In this document: positions 36,607 through 46,532 of the stretch, one piece after another
Layout: each line of letters opens with the position of its first letter
Position numbering within the stretch: the stretch's first letter is position 1
Assembly: GCF_000243335.1 (NCBI RefSeq)
Contig: NZ_JH597773.1
Span: forward strand, 1,915,550 to 1,979,549
Source of the DNA: Leptonema illini DSM 21528
Lineage (GTDB): Bacteria > Spirochaetota > Leptospiria > Leptospirales > Leptonemataceae
Length of the DNA stretch: 64,000 bases
Reading direction: 5' to 3'
Position numbers and translations under genes: made by a program
The notes under the pieces: model-generated
Told to the model about the DNA's origin: nothing
Seen by the model: only the letters and a program-made list of their open reading frames with translations
The model's database searches: none

Positions 36607-37200
36607 ATGAGCGGGCAGATCCGTCTGGTCGGACTGACCGGGACGATAGCGGCGGGCAAATCGACGGCGGCCGAGATTCTGGCCGAGGCCGGTTTTCGCG
36701 TCGTCGATGCCGATGAGATTGCCAGAGGGCTGCTTCTCGAACCGTCTGTGCGAGAGCGAGTGATCGCTCTGCTCGGTGCGGAATGCTATGACGATCAGGG
36801 CATGCCCGATCGCAAGCGCATTGCCGGGATCATCTTTGCCGATGCCGCGAAACGTGCACAGCTTGAGGCTCTTATCCATCCCCTTGTAAGGGAAAGGGTA
36901 AAAGAGCTTGCGGCACAGTACAGCCCGCTCATATACGACGTTCCGCTTCTCTTTGAGAGTGGAGCGCATAAAGATACAGATCTGACCGTCATGATCGACG
37001 CTCCGCTGGAGCTTCGCATGGAAAGGGCAGGCAGAAGGAATGGATGGAGCCGCGACGAGTTTCTGGCCAGAGAGAAAAGCCAGATGCCGCCGGAGCAGAA
37101 GCGCAGCATGGCCGATATGGTGATCGACAACGATGCCGATCCTGAATCGTTCCGCAGACGCCTGCATAAACTGATCGAAATTCTGGAAGCTTCGCGCTGA
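36607..37200 (+). CDS. coaE: Dephospho-CoA kinase
   Basis: 197 residues. P-loop GTIAAGKS (12-19) and VVDADEIAR, followed by LIHPLVRERV and DVPLLFESG, are the CoaE features; length is normal. It phosphorylates the ribose 3'-OH of dephospho-CoA, the last step of coenzyme A synthesis, in the cytoplasm. The SPOR-domain gene follows after 9 bp and is probably co-transcribed. Confidence 0.96.
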   Translation: MSGQIRLVGLTGTIAAGKSTAAEILAEAGFRVVDADEIARGLLLEPSVRERVIALLGAECYDDQGMPDRKRIAGIIFADAAKRAQLEALIHPLVRERVKELAAQYSPLIYDVPLLFESGAHKDTDLTVMIDAPLELRMERAGRRNGWSRDEFLAREKSQMPPEQKRSMADMVIDNDADPESFRRRLHKLIEILEASR

Positions 37201-37209
37201 GAGGTCTGT

Positions 37210-38001
37210 ATGAGTCGACGAGTATTTTACATTGTTCATCTTGATAAAGGACGCATCGCCGCCCTGTCGTTCTTCGGGGCCGGCCTGCTTCTGACGGCCT
37301 TCGCCACCGGCTACCGCTTTGCTCCTCAGGCATCGCAGGCATCACCGGAATCGGCCGACATTAGCCTTCTTGATTCCAGTTCGCCTGATTCTCCAGATGC
37401 AGCAAGAGATGAAGGCGATGTTCCGGCCATTTCGCTTAACGATGAGAGACGCGACGTCGCATCGAATCATGACGACGAATCGCCCGCAGAGAATCGCGAT
37501 AGCGATGACCGCAGAGAACCGAAGCGCGAAAGAGTCAATCTGCTTGATTCAGCCATGCCTGCCGAATCATCCACTCGACCGGAACGCAAAGAAAGCCCCG
37601 ATAACAGATCAGAAAAGCGGCGCGAGGAAAAGAAGCCTGTTAAGAAAGAGAAGCGCATAAAGGAGAACGTAAAAAAAGAAACGGTAAAAAAAGAGAAGAA
37701 GCAGGATAAACCCGCTACGAAGATTATAGAAAAGAAAAATACCGAGAAGGAAGCTGAAAAAGTCGTCGAGAAGCAGAGCGTCTATGTTCTTCAGATGGGC
37801 GCCTATCAATCGCGAGAGGCTGCTCTGCGGCTATCGGAACAGATCCGTAAACATGGAATCAGCACATACGTGCGCAAAACCGGAAAGATTCATACGGTCC
37901 GTACGGATGGAACAACGAACCGCGAAGAACTCTTCCGCCTCGAAAAAAAATTGAAATCCCTGAACTTCTCTCCCGTCACTGTGCGGATTCAGGACAGGTA
38001 A
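37210..38001 (+). CDS. SPOR-domain protein, FtsN-like layout
   Basis: 263 residues. A single membrane helix (about 18-36) is followed by a long low-complexity linker rich in Asp, Ser, Arg, then Lys and Glu (about 45-190), and a C-terminal SPOR domain (about 191-263, starting VYVLQMGAYQSREAALRLSE). SPOR domains bind denuded septal peptidoglycan. The layout matches FtsN-type division proteins, though the sequence alone does not prove orthology. A terminator follows directly. Confidence 0.88.
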   Translation: MSRRVFYIVHLDKGRIAALSFFGAGLLLTAFATGYRFAPQASQASPESADISLLDSSSPDSPDAARDEGDVPAISLNDERRDVASNHDDESPAENRDSDDRREPKRERVNLLDSAMPAESSTRPERKESPDNRSEKRREEKKPVKKEKRIKENVKKETVKKEKKQDKPATKIIEKKNTEKEAEKVVEKQSVYVLQMGAYQSREAALRLSEQIRKHGISTYVRKTGKIHTVRTDGTTNREELFRLEKKLKSLNFSPVTVRIQDR

Positions 38002-38007
38002 CGCAGA

Positions 38008-38046
38008 AGACGGATCGATTCGCAGACCAATCGATCCGTCTTTTTT
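38008..38046 (+). terminator. Intrinsic terminator after coaE-SPOR
   Basis: AGACGGATCGATT (38008-38020) pairs with AATCGATCCGTCT (38029-38041) over an 8-nt loop, followed by T6. A perfect 13-bp stem. Confidence 0.95.
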
Positions 38047-38085
38047 CGCTTGCCAGCCAGAGAGAATAGAGCGGTGTAAGCCAGA

Positions 38086-38736
38086 GTGGTTTCGGAAGAT
38101 TCAGTGGAAACGATCCGTCAGGTCGTCGTTCATCGCATGATCGAACGACTGCAATCCGACTACGGCGATTTCATCGAAGGCGTGAAGGGATTCTCAACCA
38201 TCCCCGAGTTCTTTCGTGATTATCTCTATTCCCCTCCGAATAAAGAAAAGCGCGACGCTACGCTTGAACAGCTTTACGGCAAACTGAAATCGATCACCGG
38301 TCCGGAGATGACCGAGAACATACACAAGCTCATTCTTCTGATTCAAATTTCGGACGATCTGGACCGATCAACGGCAAAGGCGCTTCTCGATGGCCCTCTT
38401 AAAAACGATCCCTCCTCTCATGCAACGATCAGCGACGACGAGATGGAAGAAGCGATCTTTCGCGCCGGCGGTTATGAAAACCGTATCAAGCAGATCGAAT
38501 TAATATGCGAAACCCTGAGCTTCTTTTTTGCTCTTTCCAAGTTGCCCTTTATCAAGCTCGTAATGGCCCCCATCAAGGTGGCGGCCAGCCTCGTCGGAGC
38601 CGAAGACCTTGTCGGCACGATGGAGAAGGGCTATGAAATCTCGCGAGAGATCAAGGATATGAAGCCTTTTGTCCAGGCATTCCGGGAACGCGAAACGGCC
38701 TACGTCGAACGCCTCTGGGCCCGGTCGGCGCGTTAG
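38086..38736 (+). CDS. Helical cytoplasmic protein, unknown function
   Basis: 216 residues from a GTG. Mostly helical and acidic-basic, with no signal peptide; one moderately hydrophobic segment LSFFFALSKLPFIKLVMAPI (about 143-162) could touch the membrane. No family recognised. It lies between a terminator and ppk1, with about 90 bp before ppk1. Confidence 0.6.
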   Translation: MVSEDSVETIRQVVVHRMIERLQSDYGDFIEGVKGFSTIPEFFRDYLYSPPNKEKRDATLEQLYGKLKSITGPEMTENIHKLILLIQISDDLDRSTAKALLDGPLKNDPSSHATISDDEMEEAIFRAGGYENRIKQIELICETLSFFFALSKLPFIKLVMAPIKVAASLVGAEDLVGTMEKGYEISREIKDMKPFVQAFRERETAYVERLWARSAR

Positions 38737-38823
38737 AGACACTGCTCTCTTGCGATATCGTCTGGCGATATCAACTTGCGGTTTTCAAATCCTGTTTGAC
38801 AGCGGTCAGGCCCCGTCCCCTAT

Positions 38824-41079
38824 ATGGGCAACGTCATTATGCATCAGGAAATCACATCATCAGGGGCGGAGCCCGAACGTACGCGACGGCGCCGACATCC
38901 GCAGATCAACCGCAGCAATACCGATCTTTTTTTTAATCGCGAGCTGTCCTGGATGCAGTTCAATTTCAGAGTTCTTGAAGAGGCGGCGCGCAAGGATAAC
39001 CCTCTTCTCGAACGACTGAAGTTCATCGCCATCTATGAATCGAACATGCACGAGTTCTTCATGGTTCGCGTCGCCGGCCTGAAGCAGATCATCGCCTCGT
39101 CTTACGACGATCTGCAGCTTGACGGCAGAACGGCCGAGGCGACGCTCAAAGAGATCCATAGAATCGCCCATCAGGGAACGCATCAGAAATATCGCATTCT
39201 TGACGAAATCCTCACGTCACTATCGCATCATGGCATCGTTATCATTCGCGAGCCGCGCATACTGGAAGCCCATGAGCGTAAGTTTCTGAAAGAGTACTTC
39301 GATCGCGAGCTCTTTCGTATTCTCACGCCGCTTGCCATCGATCCGTCGCATCCCTTTCCGCGCATTCTGAACGGACGCCTCAACCTGGCCTTCACGCTGA
39401 AACGTAAAACGGCTCTTTCGCCAAAAGGAGAATCCTACGCCATCGTCGAGGTTCCCTCGGTACTGCCGCGCTTCGTCGAGCTGCCGCATCGAAGCCGATC
39501 GTCGCGCAACATCCGGCGCTTTATTACGCTCGAAGATATTATCAAAATCCACGCCGCCGATCTATTCTCGGGCACGACGATCAAGACGATGCATGGATTT
39601 GTGATCAATAGAAACTCCGATCTTTCGGTCGAAGACGTTTCCTCTGAGAATCTGCTCTCTACGATTGAAGAAGAACTGAAGAACCGTAAATGGGGCGAAG
39701 CGGTGCGCCTGAACTACAGACAGGGCATGCCGGCACCTCTGCTTGAATATCTGCGCGAGAAGCTCGACCTCGAACCCGAAGAGCTTTATGAGCGACCGTT
39801 CTTTCTCAATCTCGATACGCTGATGGAGATCTATCAGGCAACGTCCGACCGGGTCGATCTACGCGACCGCCCATTTTTTCCACGCAATGCCGTGCCTCTG
39901 GAAAAGCCCGAGAAGATCTTCTCGCGTATTCGAAAGTCCGACATTCTGCTGCACCATCCTTACGATTCCTTTCAAACGGTCGTCGATCTCTTGCAGGTGG
40001 CCGCCCATGATCCGAAGGTGCTCGGCATCAAACAGACGCTGTACCGTACGTCGGGCGACAGTCCGATCGTTCGTTCGCTCATCGCAGCGGCCGAGGCGGG
40101 CAAGCAGGTTACCGCCCTTGTTGAATTAAAGGCGCGCTTCGACGAAGAGCGCAATATCGTCTGGGCCCGCGAGATGGAACGCCATGGCATCCATGTCGTC
40201 TATGGCCTTGTCGGCCTTAAAATACACGCGAAGATGCTTCAGATTATACGCCGCGAGCCCGACGGCGTGCGCTCCTACTGTCACCTCGCCACGGGTAACT
40301 ACAATCCGACGACCGCTCGCGTGTACACGGACCTTGCTCTGATTACGGCAGATCCCGTAATCAACGACGACGTGACGAATCTTTTTCATACGCTCACGGG
40401 TTATTCGACGGTGCCGCGTCTTTCAAAGATATCGGTGGCGCCGATCAATATGCGTGAGACGATCAGCAAGCTGATCAACCGCGAGATCCATAACGCCGAA
40501 TCAAGGAAGCCGGCCTTCATTCGCATGAAACTTAACTCGCTCGTCGATCCCGATATGATCCTGCTGCTTTACAGAGCGTCGACGGCGGGCGTGAAGATCG
40601 AATTAAGCGTGCGCGGCATCTGCTGCCTGAAACCGGGGTTACCCGGAATCAGCGACAACATACGAGTCGAATCCATCGTCGGTCGCTTTCTCGAGCACAG
40701 TCGCATCTATTACTTTGAAAACGCCGGCGATGCTAAGATATTCCTGTCATCGGCCGATCTTATGCCGCGCAATCTGAACCGTCGCGTCGAGGTTTTCTTT
40801 CCGGTCGAATCATCGGAGCTCAAGCAGAAGCTGATCGCTATTCTGGACGCCGTCTTTCGCGATAATCATAACGCCCGACGGCTGCAGTCCGACGGAACAT
40901 ACACTCGCCTGCAACCCGAGAAAAGCGAGATGCGTTTCTCGTCGCAGCGACATTTTCGCGAAGAGGTCATCAAAGAATTCGACCAGAAAGAGAAAGAGCG
41001 CGCGGCAAAACGCAAGTCTATCTTTCAGCCGTTAACAAACCCCGGTCAGGATGAACAACCTCAGAATCAAGAAGGCTGA
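38824..41079 (+). CDS. ppk1: Polyphosphate kinase 1
   Basis: 751 residues. N domain start FFNRELSWMQFNFRVLEEA, head domain, then the two PLD-like catalytic domains. GIKQTLYRTSGDSPIV binds ATP, YGLVGLKIHAKMLQI carries the phosphorylated His, and GTGNYNP-type HLATGNYNPTTARVYTDL follows. It makes polyphosphate from ATP reversibly. A short Arg-rich N-terminal extension of about 30 residues is unusual. ATG codons at 38824 and 38839 are both possible. Confidence 0.96.
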   Translation: MGNVIMHQEITSSGAEPERTRRRRHPQINRSNTDLFFNRELSWMQFNFRVLEEAARKDNPLLERLKFIAIYESNMHEFFMVRVAGLKQIIASSYDDLQLDGRTAEATLKEIHRIAHQGTHQKYRILDEILTSLSHHGIVIIREPRILEAHERKFLKEYFDRELFRILTPLAIDPSHPFPRILNGRLNLAFTLKRKTALSPKGESYAIVEVPSVLPRFVELPHRSRSSRNIRRFITLEDIIKIHAADLFSGTTIKTMHGFVINRNSDLSVEDVSSENLLSTIEEELKNRKWGEAVRLNYRQGMPAPLLEYLREKLDLEPEELYERPFFLNLDTLMEIYQATSDRVDLRDRPFFPRNAVPLEKPEKIFSRIRKSDILLHHPYDSFQTVVDLLQVAAHDPKVLGIKQTLYRTSGDSPIVRSLIAAAEAGKQVTALVELKARFDEERNIVWAREMERHGIHVVYGLVGLKIHAKMLQIIRREPDGVRSYCHLATGNYNPTTARVYTDLALITADPVINDDVTNLFHTLTGYSTVPRLSKISVAPINMRETISKLINREIHNAESRKPAFIRMKLNSLVDPDMILLLYRASTAGVKIELSVRGICCLKPGLPGISDNIRVESIVGRFLEHSRIYYFENAGDAKIFLSSADLMPRNLNRRVEVFFPVESSELKQKLIAILDAVFRDNHNARRLQSDGTYTRLQPEKSEMRFSSQRHFREEVIKEFDQKEKERAAKRKSIFQPLTNPGQDEQPQNQEG

Positions 41080-41185
41080 TCGTCGAGCAGCATACTCTGA
41101 TCGAATTCTATGAAATGCTCGCATTGGAACCGCCCGAATGCGATCGATTCCGTTTTCTTGAAGAGAGAGTCCATGCGGGCAGGAT

Positions 41186-42370
41186 TCAAAGCGTCATGTC
41201 GATTTTGACGGTCGTTTTCTCGCGCTTCGGCTCGGGAAAGATCGAAACCCTGTAGGGAATATTCTCTTTCCGGCAGATTTCTTCGAGATAGGAGTTATAC
41301 AGCAATCCAAGACCGGCCCCAAGTTTATCGCTGTCGGAATCGGAATAAAAACTGGCCAGCGAAATACCCTCGACGTCGCTTTTCATTTTACGCGAAAGCC
41401 GTTGCGCCGTCGTTTCATCGATCAATCCGTAGTTCGAGATCTGAATCTGAATGCGCGAGAGACTGTGCGTGGCGATCCGGTCGGGGTTCATATTCCACGA
41501 GAGGTCAAGCAGCTCGTTATTGCGCACGGCGATGGCCGTGAGTTTTTCGCGATTCTCGCGACTGCGAATAAAGCGGTCGGCTTCGGCACGGCCCGAGAGA
41601 TTACCACGAAAGGCAAGGCGTTCGAGATGCGCCTTTTCGGCATTCTGAACGAACTCCATCAGAAGATTGCTGAGATGCGTGGCGATGCGCGTATGATCGA
41701 GATAGGCGGCCAGCATGTTCACAAATACGTTCGTAATCGGAAGCCTGAAATCCGTGTTGTAGATGATATAAAAAACGAACCAGATGCGAGGATCGACCCA
41801 TTCGATGAATTTCGGCAGGCTGCGCACGCGAGCCTGAATATCTTCATCGGTCAGATTCAGGCTGGAGAGGATGCGCTCCGTTACCAGCTCGCGAATATCA
41901 CGTTTGATCGCAGCAAGCTGCGGCCCGAATTTCTGCTGCATCATCTCGACCTTCTGCTGCGACACATGCTTCAGGTCGACGATAGAGTATTTCGGATTCT
42001 TGCGGTTGAAATCTTTAACGACGCGAGACTCAAACAACGCCTTCGCAAGCGCCGGCGAGAGCTTCCGATATAATATGGCATAGACGATGAGATTATTCGT
42101 GCTGATGACGGAACTTCGCAGGCTGAGCAGCTCGGGCCGGCTGACAAAAATCTCCTCGATCATGGACTTCATGATCAATTTCTGCACCGTCTGGGCGTTG
42201 AAAGACGGAGACATGAGCCCCTCTTTCGGCGATCCTTCGCGATTGAGCACCTTTTGAATCGCCGGATTCGCCCCGAGAAACTTCATGCCCGCCGAGGTGA
42301 GAATAATGGACGAGGGAAGATGGATGAACGGATCCTTGCGCGGCGGAAGCTGATCGGGCAATGCTTGCAT
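41186..42370 (-). CDS. Divergent GHKL-ATPase-fold protein
   Basis: 394 residues, soluble. The C-terminal part has histidine-kinase-like ATP-site features: LLMEFVQNAEKAH (N box), IQISNYGLI (degenerate G1) and KLGAGLGLLYNSYLEEI (G2). No H-box His with a clear dimerisation helix is seen, and there is no receiver or membrane segment. It could be an anti-sigma-like kinase or a sensor whose input is the N-terminal 230 residues. Function unknown; the fold assignment is by motif only. Confidence 0.65.
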   Translation of the reverse strand: MQALPDQLPPRKDPFIHLPSSIILTSAGMKFLGANPAIQKVLNREGSPKEGLMSPSFNAQTVQKLIMKSMIEEIFVSRPELLSLRSSVISTNNLIVYAILYRKLSPALAKALFESRVVKDFNRKNPKYSIVDLKHVSQQKVEMMQQKFGPQLAAIKRDIRELVTERILSSLNLTDEDIQARVRSLPKFIEWVDPRIWFVFYIIYNTDFRLPITNVFVNMLAAYLDHTRIATHLSNLLMEFVQNAEKAHLERLAFRGNLSGRAEADRFIRSRENREKLTAIAVRNNELLDLSWNMNPDRIATHSLSRIQIQISNYGLIDETTAQRLSRKMKSDVEGISLASFYSDSDSDKLGAGLGLLYNSYLEEICRKENIPYRVSIFPEPKREKTTVKIDMTL

Positions 42371-42497
42371 CTTTTTCTCGCCAACTCAAAATGGGCCTGG
42401 CCTTACTATTATCGTAGATAATAAGGGCAGATATTACCACTTACAAACCGGCACGTGGGCGGATTTGTGAGGCCAATTGTAAACCCCGGGTTCTTTT

Positions 42498-44342
42498 ATG
42501 AAAAGGATTTTTTACCTCATTCCGCCGATGTCCGTCTGGTTCTTTGCATTTTTTCCGTACGGTAAGCCGATCGCAGCCGAACCGAATGCGCAACCCGATC
42601 GGTCTCAGGAAAGCTCATCTGAGCGCTCCACACAGCAGTCTGTCGAAGAATCGGCGAGGCTTGAGCGCGAGTATCTCAAAAAAGGAGAAGATCATTTCTT
42701 CGCGCGAAGATTCGGAGCCGCTCTGCAATGGTTCCGTCGCGCCATCGACATCAATCCCGACAACGCCCTGGCTCACGCCTACACCGGCGACATCCTGCTC
42801 TCACTCGGCGAGCCCGACCAGGCCTTAAAACACTTTCGCGTAGCGGCAGAGCTGAAATCCGACCCTGCTCCCGAGTACTTTCGCATCGGCCAGATCTACT
42901 ACTTGAAAAAGGAACGGGAACAATCCGAGCAGTATTTTAAGAGAGCGCTGAAAAGCGATCCAACGCTTGTCGAGGCGCATTTCTATCTCGGGCTGCTCAG
43001 CTATCGCATGGGTCGCAATCGCGAAGAGACGCTCACCCACCTGAAGGCCTTTCGCGCGGCTCGACCTGACTTCACCGATAAAGAGGCTCTGAACCGGGCC
43101 ATCGCTCTGCTTGAAGATCCGGCGACGAAGCTCGATCAAAGCCGCGATCTGATCGATATCGATCCGCTGCGCCTGTTCTATCGTAAAGAGAACGAGCAGA
43201 AAGATACGGCGCGAACTGAGACGGAGTCAAAGGACGCTGAAGATAAGCCTGTCGCCGACGAATCCACCGAAAAGAATGAGAATATAGCGCAAACTGAGAA
43301 AGCAGAAGATCAGGCACAGACGGAGAAAGCAGAAAAACAGACCGAAGATAAAGACGGCTTCCTGACTGTCGCAGCAGGGCCAGGATCGCTCTTCAACCAG
43401 GCCCTTGTATTCCGCGATGAGAATCCCACACGGGCTTTGCAGATACTCGATCGCGCCATCAAAGAGGATGCCCGTGACGCCAGGCTTCATTCGCTGCGCT
43501 GCGAGATCCTCTTTCGCAGCAAAGCAGATACCGCCGGAGCGCTGAAGGCCTGCGCTAAGGCAACCGAACTGGCACCCGATTATCGCAATCTGCAGAACCT
43601 GGGTCGCGTACAGGAGGCGGCAGAGAAACGCGCCGACGCCTACGCCTCCTACGTCGAAGCCCTGAATCGCAAGATGGAGCCCGATCTGGCGATGCATGCG
43701 ATCAAGCTCGGCGAGACGCTTCCCGGCAAAGAACAGGAAACCCGTCGCCTGCTGGAACGCATGCTGGCCCGACGCCCCGATCACCGCGAAGGACTGTTAA
43801 CGCTCATGCGACGACAGAAAGAAGATAAGAACCGCGTCGGCATCCGCACGACGATGGAGCGGCTGCAGTCCCTCTACTCCGACGACGTCGAGGTGCTGGA
43901 ACGCATGGCGATGATTCTGCTTTCTGACCCCGATACCGAGACCGAGGCCGTCGAGCTGCTCAAGCGATACTACGACCGCACCGGCGATCTTCGCGCAGGG
44001 CTGAGTCTTTCAGGACTGTATCTGAAACGCGAGAACGAGAAAGAGGCCCTTGTGCTTCTCGCAGAGCTGTATGAGAAGCATCCCGAGAACCATGATGTCG
44101 TCCGTACCATTCTGATACTCTTTGTGCGTCGTAATCAGAACCTCGACTCGGCCGAACGCATCGCACGCTCGTTTCTTGCCACCAACCCGCCGGCAGAACA
44201 ACGGGCTGCCATTCTGGGTCTCTTGCCCAATGAGCTGCGCAACCGCATTGATCCGCCTGTGGAAAAGCAGGTAGAGAAGGACGGGCCGGCAAGAGAACCA
44301 TCCAGACAGCCGGTCAGGCCGAATACGCCTGTACAGCCCTGA
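42498..44342 (+). CDS. Exported TPR-repeat protein
   Basis: 614 residues. Signal peptide (1-27, ending PIAAEP). TPR units at about 55-190 (ALQWFRRAIDINPDNALAHAY is the clearest) and again from about 290 to the end (ALQILDRAIKEDARDARLHS and similar), separated by a highly charged Glu/Lys/Thr/Gln linker (about 230-290). TPR proteins hold multi-protein assemblies; a periplasmic scaffold is likely. The C-terminus is Pro-rich. Confidence 0.85.
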   Translation: MKRIFYLIPPMSVWFFAFFPYGKPIAAEPNAQPDRSQESSSERSTQQSVEESARLEREYLKKGEDHFFARRFGAALQWFRRAIDINPDNALAHAYTGDILLSLGEPDQALKHFRVAAELKSDPAPEYFRIGQIYYLKKEREQSEQYFKRALKSDPTLVEAHFYLGLLSYRMGRNREETLTHLKAFRAARPDFTDKEALNRAIALLEDPATKLDQSRDLIDIDPLRLFYRKENEQKDTARTETESKDAEDKPVADESTEKNENIAQTEKAEDQAQTEKAEKQTEDKDGFLTVAAGPGSLFNQALVFRDENPTRALQILDRAIKEDARDARLHSLRCEILFRSKADTAGALKACAKATELAPDYRNLQNLGRVQEAAEKRADAYASYVEALNRKMEPDLAMHAIKLGETLPGKEQETRRLLERMLARRPDHREGLLTLMRRQKEDKNRVGIRTTMERLQSLYSDDVEVLERMAMILLSDPDTETEAVELLKRYYDRTGDLRAGLSLSGLYLKRENEKEALVLLAELYEKHPENHDVVRTILILFVRRNQNLDSAERIARSFLATNPPAEQRAAILGLLPNELRNRIDPPVEKQVEKDGPAREPSRQPVRPNTPVQP

Positions 44343-44386
44343 AACGTGCTTTCCCTGATACGGCGCAGCCGGATTCTGGCCGCACT

Positions 44387-45700
44387 ATGAAACTGAGCGT
44401 TGTTGGAACAGGCTATGTCGGTCTCGTTGCCGGAGCATGCTTTGCCGAATACGGGAACACGGTCTACTGCGTCGATATTGACCAGAAAAAGATTGAGAAT
44501 CTCAAGAAAGGAATCTTGCCGATCTATGAGCCCGGCCTCGAAGAGCTCGTCCTGCGCAATTTCGAACGCGGCCGCCTGCTTTTCACTACGTCTCTTGAAG
44601 AGGCCGTAAAGGACTCACATATCATCTTCATCGCCGTGGGCACGCCCGACGGCGGCGACGGTCGCCCGAATCTTACAGGCGTCCTGAAAGTGGCCGAAGA
44701 CGTCGGGCGCCTCGCTCCAGGATATCGCATCCTCGTCGACAAATCAACGGTTCCGGTGGGAACGGCCCGCCGCGTCCATGCAGCCGCTGCGTCACAAACG
44801 CAACATCCCATCGATGTCGTCAGCAATCCTGAGTTCTTGCGCGAAGGCCGCGCCATCGAAGACTTCATGAAACCGGAGCGCGTCGTCATCGGCTCGGATT
44901 CGGAGCGCGCCGCCTCGCTCATGAAAGAGCTGTATATGCCCTTTGTTCAGGATTCGGCCGACATCATTCAGACGACGATTGAATCGGCCGAGCTGACAAA
45001 GTACGCCTGTAACGCCTTCCTTGCCCTCAAGATCTCGTTTGTGAATGAAATCGCCAATCTCTGCGATAAGGTCGGAGCGAACTATCTCGACGTAAAAAAA
45101 GGAATGGGAACCGATTCGCGCATCGGCAAGAAGTTTCTGAATGCCGGCATCGGCTACGGCGGCTCCTGCTTTCCAAAAGATGTGCGCGCCCTCGGCATGA
45201 TCGCCCGCGATGCAGGCATCGTTCTTCCGCTTGTCGAACAGGTCGAGCGTACTAACGATGATCAGAAAGAGGTCCTCGTTCATAAAGTAAAAGAGTATTT
45301 CAAGGGAAAAGGCAAGGATCTGAAAGATGTGAAGCTTGCCGTCTGGGGACTGGCCTTTAAGGCCGGAACGGACGATATGCGCGAAGCTCCATCGATCACG
45401 ATCATCAACGAGCTTCTGAAAGAAGGCGTAAAGATCCATGCCTCTGATCCGGTCGCCTTTGAAACCTCAAGGCCCATCTTCGGCGACTCCATCGCCTATG
45501 AAGAGATGTATAAGGTTCTTGAAGGGGCCGATGCTCTGCTTGTGCTAACGGAGTGGCCGGTGTACAGCGAGCCCGATTTCGACCGCATGAAATCGCTGCT
45601 GAAAGAACCGGTTATCTTCGACGGGCGCAATCTCTACCGCGACACGCAGATGAAGGCAAACGGCTTCAAACAATTCGGTATCGGAGTCACTCATTCCTGA
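44387..45700 (+). CDS. ugd: UDP-glucose 6-dehydrogenase
   Basis: 437 residues. NAD-binding GTGYVG (7-12), FIAVGTPDGG, DKSTVPVGTA, and the catalytic Cys261 in GYGGSCFPKD, then the C-terminal NDDQKE and WGLAFKAGTDDMREAPS. It oxidises UDP-glucose to UDP-glucuronate for surface polysaccharides or LPS. It starts 44 bp after the TPR gene. Complete. Confidence 0.96.
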   Translation: MKLSVVGTGYVGLVAGACFAEYGNTVYCVDIDQKKIENLKKGILPIYEPGLEELVLRNFERGRLLFTTSLEEAVKDSHIIFIAVGTPDGGDGRPNLTGVLKVAEDVGRLAPGYRILVDKSTVPVGTARRVHAAAASQTQHPIDVVSNPEFLREGRAIEDFMKPERVVIGSDSERAASLMKELYMPFVQDSADIIQTTIESAELTKYACNAFLALKISFVNEIANLCDKVGANYLDVKKGMGTDSRIGKKFLNAGIGYGGSCFPKDVRALGMIARDAGIVLPLVEQVERTNDDQKEVLVHKVKEYFKGKGKDLKDVKLAVWGLAFKAGTDDMREAPSITIINELLKEGVKIHASDPVAFETSRPIFGDSIAYEEMYKVLEGADALLVLTEWPVYSEPDFDRMKSLLKEPVIFDGRNLYRDTQMKANGFKQFGIGVTHS

Positions 45701-45713
45701 TAGAAGCTCTCAT

Positions 45714-45742
45714 CATGTTGCTGTCAGCCCGACGGCAACATG
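45714..45742. repeat. Hairpin between ugd and a carboxypeptidase gene
   Basis: CATGTTGC (45714-45721) pairs with GCAACATG (45735-45742), and after one mismatch GTC pairs with GAC around AGCCC. No T-run follows. It may stabilise or separate the ugd transcript. Confidence 0.5.
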
Positions 45743-45770
45743 AGTACTTTGAGGCTACGTAGAGGTTATC

Positions 45771-46460
45771 ATGTCGATAGTAAAGCTTCCCGAATCAGGC
45801 CAATCGATCGTTGTCGGCCAATCACATGAAGGCCGGCCAATCGAACTCTATCGCTTCGGCACGGGCGCCTTCCCTTCGCTTTTAATCGGCGGAGTACATG
45901 GCGACGAGAGCGAGGGCCATCTATTCGCCGAACGCCTGCTTGCGCAGCTGCAATCGGGCGAGTACGCGCCCGGTTCCGAGCTCAGCCTGTATATATGCCC
46001 GCGACTGAACCCTGACGGATGCGCCGCCGATCGACGCACAAACCACAGAAACGTCGATCTGAATCGTAACCTGCCCACAAAGGACTGGACGGGATCGTTT
46101 ACGAATCCGCGGTATTATCCAGGAGCGGCGGCCGGTTCAGAGCCCGAAAGCGCGGCGACGCTGAAAATACTCGAGCTGGTACAGCCGAGATTCATCTGCT
46201 CTCTACACTCGTGGGAAAACGCCATGATCAACTATAACGGCGACATCCTTGACGTCGCCGAGGCCATGTCGGCAAAGAACGGACTGCCTCCTAAAGGCGA
46301 TATTGGTTATCCGACGCCGGGCTCGCTTGGAACCTACGCCGGGCTTGAACGCGCGATCCCGACGATCACGATGGAGTTCTTGCGCGGAGAGGCGCCCGAA
46401 ACGATCTGGCAGAGGCACCGCGAGGCCATTCTCATCGGTCTGCACTTCTACGCTCGTTAG
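45771..46460 (+). CDS. M14-family zinc carboxypeptidase (MpaA-like)
   Basis: 229 residues, no signal peptide. Zinc ligands His43 and Glu46 in GGVHGDESEG and a later His in CSLHSWE, the NVDLNRNLPTKDW segment, and the catalytic Glu in TMEFLRGE. Small cytoplasmic M14 enzymes of this type include murein tripeptide amidase MpaA, which recycles peptidoglycan peptides; dapD for diaminopimelate synthesis is nearby. Exact substrate not proven. AGAGGT before the ATG. Confidence 0.88.
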   Translation: MSIVKLPESGQSIVVGQSHEGRPIELYRFGTGAFPSLLIGGVHGDESEGHLFAERLLAQLQSGEYAPGSELSLYICPRLNPDGCAADRRTNHRNVDLNRNLPTKDWTGSFTNPRYYPGAAAGSEPESAATLKILELVQPRFICSLHSWENAMINYNGDILDVAEAMSAKNGLPPKGDIGYPTPGSLGTYAGLERAIPTITMEFLRGEAPETIWQRHREAILIGLHFYAR

Positions 46461-46532
46461 CAGAGCCCCTTCAGAACGCTTTTTGTTCTTATAACCGGGC
46501 CCCGCAACCCTCCTGAAAACCGGGATGGCTCC

